Assembly: GCA_964557575.1 (NCBI GenBank)
Contig: CAZLBC010000002.1
Location: 62,001-126,000 of the forward strand
Direction of reading: 5' to 3'
Source of the DNA: CAZLBC01 sp964557575
GTDB taxonomy: Bacteria > Planctomycetota > Phycisphaerae > SM23-33
DNA: 64,000 nucleotides
Every line of letters starts with the position of its first letter. The stretch's first letter is position 1. A model generated the notes under the pieces. It was not told the DNA's origin. It was given only the letters and a program-made list of their open reading frames with translations, and did no database searches. Shown here piece after piece: positions 52,401 through 61,400 of this stretch. The translations under genes and the position numbers were made by a program.

Positions 52401-55400
52401 CGGCGAAACCTCGATTCAGCTCGCCTTCGCCGCGGGTGGCGACGTCATCGACCTGACCGGGCTCGGGACCGGCACGAGCCACAGCTTCACCGCGGCCGTG
52501 GATGTCGCCATCGACGCCGGCCACGGTCTGTCGGCCGGCGACCGGGTCGAGTACCGCACCGGCGGCGGGACGCCCATTGAGGGTCTCGCAGACGGCGTTA
52601 TCTACTACGTGGCCGAGGCGTCCGACACGGCGGTATCGCTCACCGACAATCTCGGTGCCGGACCGCTCATCGTCGACGCGACGGCGGCGACCGGCAGCGC
52701 CCACCAGCTCATCCGGCAGCTCGGGACGATCGACCGCTTCGATCCGGCCGCGGGCGTATCGACGTTCGATCCGGCCGGTTCGGTGAACGTCAATGACTTC
52801 GATCCCGCCGGGATGGCCGACAGCGAGATCGACCTCGGCGCCGGCTACGACCTGTTCTCCGGGCAGGCGGTGGTCTACGACACCGGCGGCGGGGCGGCGA
52901 TCGGCGGCCTCGCCGACGGGGGGACCTACTACGTCGATCGCGTCAACGACACGACGGTGAAACTCAAGGCCGACGCGGGGGGCAGCGCGACGATCGAACT
53001 GGACTTCGGCCAGGCCACCGGGACGAATCACTCGCTCAGGCCCGCGGCGACGATCGCATTCGCCGGCGGCCACGACTTCCACGACGACCAGGCCGTGGTG
53101 TACCACAGCGGCGGGACGGCGATCGGCGGCCTGACCGACGGCGCCACCTGTTACCTCGACGTCGTCGATCTGAATACGGTGCAACTCAAGGACGGCCCCG
53201 GCGACGGGGCCAACCTGGTACAGATCGACCCGTCGGTCGCGACCGGAACTTCCCACCGCTTCTCCTCGCGGTTCGAGATCACGTTTACGGGCGGACACGA
53301 CTTCGCGGTCGGCGAAGAGGTGGCGTTCGACAGCGGGGACGGGTCGCCGCTCGGCGATCTCGTCGACGGGACGGCCTACTACGTCGTCGATACGACCGGG
53401 GACACGGTGACGCTGTCCGCTACCGCGGGGGGCACGGCGGTGGCGGTCGACTTCACCGCCGCGGGCGCCACCGACTACGCCCTGGTTTCCCACGACCGGC
53501 TGAATGTCGGTCTCGGCCACGGCTTCAAGACCGGCGAGGCCGTCGTGTACCACAACAACGGCGGCGAGGATATCGGCGCGCTGACCGACGGCCAGACCTG
53601 TTACGTCGTCGTGATCGACGACGCCACGATCAAACTGGCGGCGACCGCGGCCGACGCCACCGCCGACGACCCCGTCGTCCTCTCGCTGCAACTGCCCGGC
53701 AGCCCGGGCGACACCTACACGCTCACCCGGCGTATCGCCGAGACGTTCGATCCCGCCGACGCGATCCCGACCGGCGCGCGGACGATTCGCTTCGGTTCGG
53801 CGCACGGCCTGAAAACCGGCGACGCCGTGGTCTACCACAACGGCGACGGCGGTACGGATATCGGCGGCCTGGCCGACGGGGAGACCTATTACACGGTCGC
53901 GGTCAACCCCGCGACGGTGATGCTCGCCGAAACGCCCCTGGGGGCCTTCGCCGCCGAGCCGGACGTGATTACGCTCGACGCCGCGGTCGCGGCCGGGAGT
54001 GCCCACACCCTCGGCGTGATCGAAAACGCCGGGGCGGTCGCCCCGGCCGACGTCGTCGACGCGGGGACGAACATGATCGATCTCGGGTATGCCCACGGCC
54101 TGCGGACCTGTCAGCAGATCGTGTACCACAGCGGCGCGGGCGATCCGATCGGCGGCCTGGCCGACGGGCAGACCTACTACGTCGTCGTGATCAACAAGAC
54201 GACGTTCAAGCTCGCCGAGACGCTGGAGGACATCATTATCGACACCCCCGACACCGTCGACCTGACGTCGGCCGGGGCGGGCGGCGCGGCCGAGGATTTC
54301 GACTACGCCCAAGACCGGGACGCGGCGCTCGGCGACATCTCCCTGGTCACCAGCGGCAACATCGAGGCGGCGACGGGGACCGCCTGGATCAGGGGCGGGC
54401 GGATCGATCTCCTGGCCGACCTTGGTCACATCGGGGTCTCGACCGCCGACCGGGTGCGGGTGGACACGGTCAGCGGGATCGGCAGCGGCCTGACCGCCGA
54501 GGCGAACGACAATATCTTCCTGGAGGAGATCAGCGGCGACATGAACCTGATCTACGCCCGCTCGCGCGGCGGGGACGTCGACCTCCTCGTCTCGGGCGGC
54601 AATCTTCGCGACGCCAACACCGACCAGAAACGGGACCTGCGCACCGAAGAGGAGATGCTGCAGATCTGGGATGACATGATGCTCACCGGCGCAGCCGCCG
54701 AAGCCCGGGCCGAAGCCGGCGTCGACGTCTTCGAACAGAACATCGAACAGGAGTACCGCAACTACTGGTCGTACCGGAACGCCGCGGTGGTCGAGACCCG
54801 GACGTTCGATCCCGGCGCGACCGTCGACACCGCCGACGACCTGATAGACTTCGGCTATGCCCACGGCCTGTCGACCGGGCGGGAAGTCAGCTACGGCTGC
54901 GGGGCCGGCGGGACCGCCGTCGGCGGCCTGACCGACGGGGCCGTCTACTACGCGATTGTCGTCAAGCCGGACGAGATCAAGCTGGCCGCGACGCTCCGGG
55001 ACGCGCTGGCCTACGACCCGGACGACAACCCGGGGGCCGCAATCGACCTGACATCCACCGGTGTCGGCGCGCATCACGTCATCGAGACCAGCGGCCGTGC
55101 CGTCTTCGATTCGACGCTCGATCGCTCTGCGTTCGTGCCCGATGCGTCCCTGGTCTCGGTCGCGGTCGACTTCAGCACGTCCGTCGACGCCTTCGACCCG
55201 GCCTCAGCGACCGCGCCGGCGGTCACCTTCGATCCGACCGCCGCGGCCGACAGCAGCGATTTTGCCGTCGCGGATTCCACGGCCGTCTTCGATCCGTCGG
55301 CTGTCGCCGACAACGAGATCGCGTTCGGGGCGGCCCACGATTTCTTCGACACGCAGGACGTGATCTACGATGCCGGCGGCGAGACGGCGGTCGGCGGCCT

Positions 55401-58400
55401 GGCCGACGGTGAGACCTACACGGTTCTCGTCGTCGACGACACGCACATCAAACTCCGGGACGGCGACGGCGCGCTCGTCGAACTCGACGGAACGGTTGCG
55501 ACCGGCACCGCCCACGAACTGACGCCCCGGTACGAAATCACCTTTGCGGCCGACCACGGTTTCCATGACGGCCAGGAGGTCTTCTACGACAACGGCGGCA
55601 ACGGCGCTATCGGCGGCCTGGTTGACGGACAGCGCTACTGCGTGAACGTGGTCGACGCGGACACGGTGCAACTGAAACCCGACAGCGGCGGCGATCCGAT
55701 CGCGCTCGATCTCGCGGCCGCGTCGGGCACCCATTCACTCGACGTATCCGCGGAATGGATCGGGCTCGGGGACGATCACGGCTTCGTCGTCGGCGAGGCG
55801 GTCACGTACGCCAACGGCGGCGGGACCGCTATCGGCGGCCTGGCCGACGGGCAGACCTGCTACGTCGTGGACGTGGTCAACGACCGGGTGAAACTCTCCG
55901 CCACCGAGGGCGGCGATCCGCTCCTGCTCGACTTCGCCGCCGCGGCGGGCACGAGCCATGAATTGACCTCGCGGGACAAGATCCATTTCGCCGCCGATCA
56001 CGGCCTGGAGACCGGGGATCCCGTCGTCTACGACAGCGGCGGCGGGACGGCTGTCGGCGGTTTGACCGACGGGACGACCTACTACGCCGTGGCCGTCGAC
56101 GCGGCCACGATCATGCTCGCCGAGACCGAGGACGACGCGACCGACCCGTCGCCGATCGTCATCAACCTCGAGACGTCGGTTGCGACGGGCACCGACCATG
56201 CCGTCGGCCATGAAGGCGAAATCGAACTTGCCGCCGACCACCATTTCGTCGACGGCGAGGCCGTGATCTACGACAGCGGCGGCGGTACGGCGATCGGCGG
56301 ACTGACCGACGGGGAGACGTATTACGTGGTTTCGGCCGGTCCGTCAGCGCTGTCCCTGGCGGCGACGCGGGCCGACGCGCTGGCCGACGAACCGGTCACG
56401 ATCGGCCTGGACCCGGCCGCCGCCGACGGCGCCGGCCACGCGTTCGTGTCCGCCGAGCGGATCGACCTGGGAGTCGACCACGACTTCGAGACCGGCGACG
56501 CGATCAAGTTCACGGGTGACGGGGCCACGGGCCTGGCCGACGGGGCGGTCTACTTCGCCGTCGTCGACGACGCGGACGGCACCGACCTTCGGGTTTCCGA
56601 TACCCGGGCCGGCTCGCTCGCCGATATCCCCGACCAGGTGCGGCTGTTGACGCTCTCGGCTTCCAGCACCCCGTCGACACTGGCCCCGGCCGCCGTCGCC
56701 GAGTTCGACCCGGCCGGCGCCGACGGCGTGGCCGACGAAATCGATACCCGGCGCCCGCACGGTTTCGCGACCGGGACGGCCGTCGTCTACGACAGCGGCG
56801 GGGGAACCGCTATCGGCGGCCTGGCCGACGGGACGACCTACTACGCGGTGGCGACGGGTGTCGACGCACTGTCCCTGGCGGCGACCCGTGCCGACGCCCT
56901 GGCGGCGACCCCGGTGACGATCGACATCGATCCCGGCGCGGCTGCCGGCACCGCCCACCGGCTCGCCGCGGCCGACACGATCGACCTCGGCTATACCCAC
57001 GGCCTCGAGACCGGCGACGCGGTGGTCTACACCGACGGCGGGGGATCCAGCGACGGCGACCTGGACGAGGGGCAGACCTATTACGTCGTGGCCGTCGATT
57101 CCCGGACCATCCAACTCGCGGCGAGCCGATCCGACGCCCGCGCCGATTCGCCGGTGACCGTCGCCGTCGACACCGCCGCGTGGACCGGCACCGACCACGC
57201 CTTCACGGCGCGGGAGGGGATCGTTTTCGATCCGTCCGCGGCGATTGCCGGGGACGCGATCGATCTCGGCACCCACCACTATCTCGCCACCGGCGACGCG
57301 GTCGTCTACGACAACGGCGGCGGGACGGATATCGGCGGCCTGGTCGACGGGCAGACCTACTTCGCGATCGTCGTGGATCCGACCACCGTCAAGCTGGCCG
57401 CCACGCGCGCCGCCGCGCTGGACGGCACCGCCGAGACGCTGACGTCCGCCGGGTCGGGCGCGACGCACGCGATTGCTGACGCCGAATCGCTTGCATTCGA
57501 TACGGCGGAGACGTTCTGCAGCGTCGACGCGGCCGCCGACACGATCGACCTCGGCTACGAGCACGGCCTCCTGCCGGGACAGGCGGTTGAGTATGCGGCG
57601 GGGACGGGCGATATCGGCCTGGCCGATGGGGTGTACTACGTCGTGCTCGTCGACGCAACCACGATCGGTTTCGCCGCGACCCGGGCCGATGCGGTGGCCG
57701 ACGACCCGGTGTTCACGGACATTGCCGCGACCACCGACGGCACGCACACGCTGGCGACCGTTGCCGGTGAGTCGACGGCGCGGTTCGACGCCTACGACGG
57801 CGGCTACGACGCCGACGCCCACGACGAATACGGCCCGCCGGGATACGATCCGGACTGGACCTACGAGGCCACGCAGGACGAGCACGACGACCTGACGGAC
57901 GGCGCGGTCTGGACGGTCGACCAGCTCCGCTACGGCGTGAGTCCCGGCCTGCTGAAGGAGACCTCCGATACCACGACCACGATCGAGGACACCAACCTCG
58001 AGGGCAACGTGATCACGATTACCGTCGTCGGGGGCGGCATCGGCGTCGACCGGGACACGGTGACCATCGATCTCTCCGGCGACGACGTGCAGCTCAGCCG
58101 CGACCAGATGATCGCCCTCGCCGCGGCCGAGCGGAACGACCTGACGATCACCGACGACGCGATGACCGTCGAGTACCGCGAGGACGTCGATTTCACCGCC
58201 CGCACGAGACTGTACGCCGAGGCGGACGGGCGGATCTACCTCGGTTCCGAGGAGAACATCGATATCGACTCGGTGCAGACCGATTACGGCAGCAACATCC
58301 GCATCAAGGGCGGGCTGGACATCGAGCGGTCCGCGTCCGGCACCGGCCAGATCGTCACCGGCGGCGACCTGATCCTGGAGGCGGGCGACGGCCACATCGG

Positions 58401-61400
58401 CGAGGCGTCCCTCGACCGCTGGATTGTCATCGATCTCGGTCCGGTCTCGACGCTCACGGCCCGGGCCGCGGACAATATCTACATCGCGGAGGTGAGCACC
58501 GCCGGCGACCCGAGCGGCGATATGAACATCGACACCATATTCTCGGATACCGGCGACGTGTTCCTCCGGGCCGACGGCTCGATTCTCGACGCCTACACCG
58601 ACGAGGTGAACGTCAACTGCGGCAGCCTGGAGCTGACCGCCGGCGGGGCGATCGGGACCCCCGGCAATCCGCTCGAGACGGACCTCGCCCCCTCCGGCGT
58701 CATCACCGCGACCGCGGGCGGCGGTGCGTACCTCTACGAGGTCGCCGGCAACATGAACGTCGACCTCGTCGACGCCGGCGGGGCGGTCGGCCTCCGCGCC
58801 GACGGGTCGATCCTGGACGCCGACTTCGGCACGGCGAGCAACGTCAACGGCACCGCCGTGCACCTGGCGACCGACTACGGGACGGTCGGCGACGGAACCT
58901 CAGCGGCGAACCGCTTCGAGATCGACTCGACCTCCCTGTCCGGCGACGTCGCGGGCGACCTCTTCGTCCACGAAACCGCCGGCGTTTTGTATGTCGACGA
59001 CGTGGTCTCCCGTTCCGGCGACGCGTGGCTCTGGACGACCGGGACCGCCTCGATCCTCGAATCCGGCGACGACGCGGGGGCCGACGTCAGCGCCGAGGAT
59101 ATCCGGTTTATAACCGGCGGCGCCGTCGGCGCGGATCTCAACGACATCGAGATCGACTCCTCCTGCGGCGCGACCGGCTCCCTCTACGCGACCGCCGGCG
59201 GCGGCGTGTACCTGACCGAGACCGACGGGCTGCTGCGGGTGGCGGACGTGGATGCCGGCGGCGACGTCAGGCTGACCGTTCCCGACGCGGCCGTGGCCGG
59301 CGACGACCTGCTGGTCCCCTCGGCCTGCCGCATCCGGACAATCGCGGGTACGATTACCCTGCGGGTGGGCGACAACGTGCGGATCGAGCAGGACGCGGTG
59401 ATTTCCGCCGACGGCGTGGTCGGGATCTACGGGGATTACGACGGCGGCGACGGCAGTACCGATCCCGGCGGCGCGCTCATGGAGATACTGGAAGGCATCG
59501 GGGGCAGCGCGGTATTTATCGAGGGCAACGACGGCGAGGACACCGTCGTCGTCAACAACCTGGCGTTCGACGTTGCCGATCAGGACGACGCCCCGGTGGT
59601 CAAGCTCGACGGCACCGACGGCAGCGACACGTACAAGGTCTACCTGGTCGGGGACGGCGCGGCGAACATCGTGGTCAACGACGGCGGGTCCGCGGGCGAG
59701 GACCGGCTGCACGTCTACGGGTCGGCGCTGGCCGACGTCTTTCTCTTCCGGCCGTACATGGTCGCCTCGTTCGAGCTGGACGAGGACCGGAAGCCGCTCG
59801 ACGACGCGCTCATCGAGCGGGTCGACTACAACGACAGCGTCGAGGGCGGGCTTTCCGTCTACGGCCGGGACGGGGACGACACCTTCGCCTTCGACGACAA
59901 CAGCTCGGCGACCACCGTCTACGGCGACGCCGGGGACGACACCTTCCAGATCGGCCAGATCTTCAAGTCGGCCCGCGACGGCAGCAACCCCGACAACGGC
60001 CTCGATCCGGGCGATTACTTCGAGACCACGCTGGTGACCCGCGGCTACCTCAGCAACGGTATTTCCTTCCCCGCGAGCATGTACGGCGGCATCGGCAACG
60101 ACAGCTTCACGGTCTACCGGAACATGGCCGAACTCTCCCTCTACGGGGAGGAAGACGACGACTCCTTCGTGGTCAGGGCCTTTGTGAAGGTCGACCCGAA
60201 CGATCCGAAGGCGCCGTACACGAATATCAACGGCGGGCAGGGCAACGACTTTATCAAGTACACGGTCAACGCCCCGGTAAACATCTACGGCGGCGAGGGC
60301 AACGACACCCTGACGGTCATCGGGACCGAGTTCGGCGACGACTTCGTGGTGACCTGGGAGGGGATCTACGGGGCGGGGCTGTTCGTCACCTACGACGGCG
60401 TGGAGGAGACCGTGCTCGACGCGATGGAGGGTAACGACACGTTCTTCATCGCCAGCACCAGCGAGTACGTTCATACCACGCTTATCGGCGGCCGGGGCAG
60501 CGATACGTTCAACGTCGCCGGCGGCACGGACGGGGATTCCATCACGGTGGTCAGCAACGACCTCCTCGGCCACAGCGGTATGATCGGCAACGTCGTCAGC
60601 ACCGACGATACGACCGATACCGACTATATCAACGTGTTCACGCAGGACATCACCGCCAACGTCGCGGACAACGACGAGTCGGGCATCGTCATCACCGCGC
60701 CGGTCGAGGGCATCCGCGTCTTCGAGGACATGGACGGCATGACCGAAGTCGAGATCGATGCCGATCCGCGCAGCAACCTGGTCCACATGACCTACCAGGT
60801 GGTTTTGACCCGCAGCCCGTCCGAGGAGGTCCGCGTCATCGCCTCGCCGGCCCTGCCGCCCGAGAAGGAACAGGACGCCGGCGGCAGCGGGGTTGCGGTC
60901 AACGGCAGCGAGGCCGGCACCACGCTCATCTTCAACCGCACCAACTGGTTCCTGCCGCAGACGGTGGTGGTGACCGCTCCGGACGACACGCTCGCCGAGG
61001 GGCTCCGCAACGTGGACATCCTCCACAGCGTGATCCAGGGCAGCGATTCCGGCGACGGCGGGGAATACGACCGCCTCGCGGCCCGCAAGGTGGTCGCGCA
61101 GGTCGTCGACGACGACGCCGCCTCGGTGGTCGTCGCGCCGACCGGCGACGGGACGCTCGTCGCCGAGGCGGGGACGTTCGCGGCGCAGGATACCTACGAT
61201 GTCGTGCTTTCCCGGCAGCCCGCCGGCGACGTGACGGTGGAGATGGCCACCGACGGCCAGACCCTGTTCGACGGCACGTCGAGCACCCAAACGCTGACCT
61301 TCACCGCCGCGGACTGGGATACCCCGCAGACGGTGACGGTCGCGGCCGATCCCGACGGGGTTACCGAGGGACTGCATTACTCCCGGATTACCCACGAGAT

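Noticed and set aside
49758..52580. Plus-strand open frame of 940 codons in another frame
   Set aside because: Arg/Gly-rich off-frame reading of the giant gene; the true frame shows aromatic and repeat motifs.
45097..55077. Minus-strand open frame of ~3,300 codons
   Set aside because: It is antisense to the giant plus-strand gene. The sense strand is full of GAC, GTC, GCC and GGC codons, whose reverse complements are again sense codons, so stops are rare on the other strand. The translation lacks coherent domains, and the sense frame shows clear repeats and motifs.
56344..61395. Two minus-strand open frames of over 800 codons each
   Set aside because: Antisense of the sense gene, with Arg/Val/Asp-rich low-complexity translation and no start signals.
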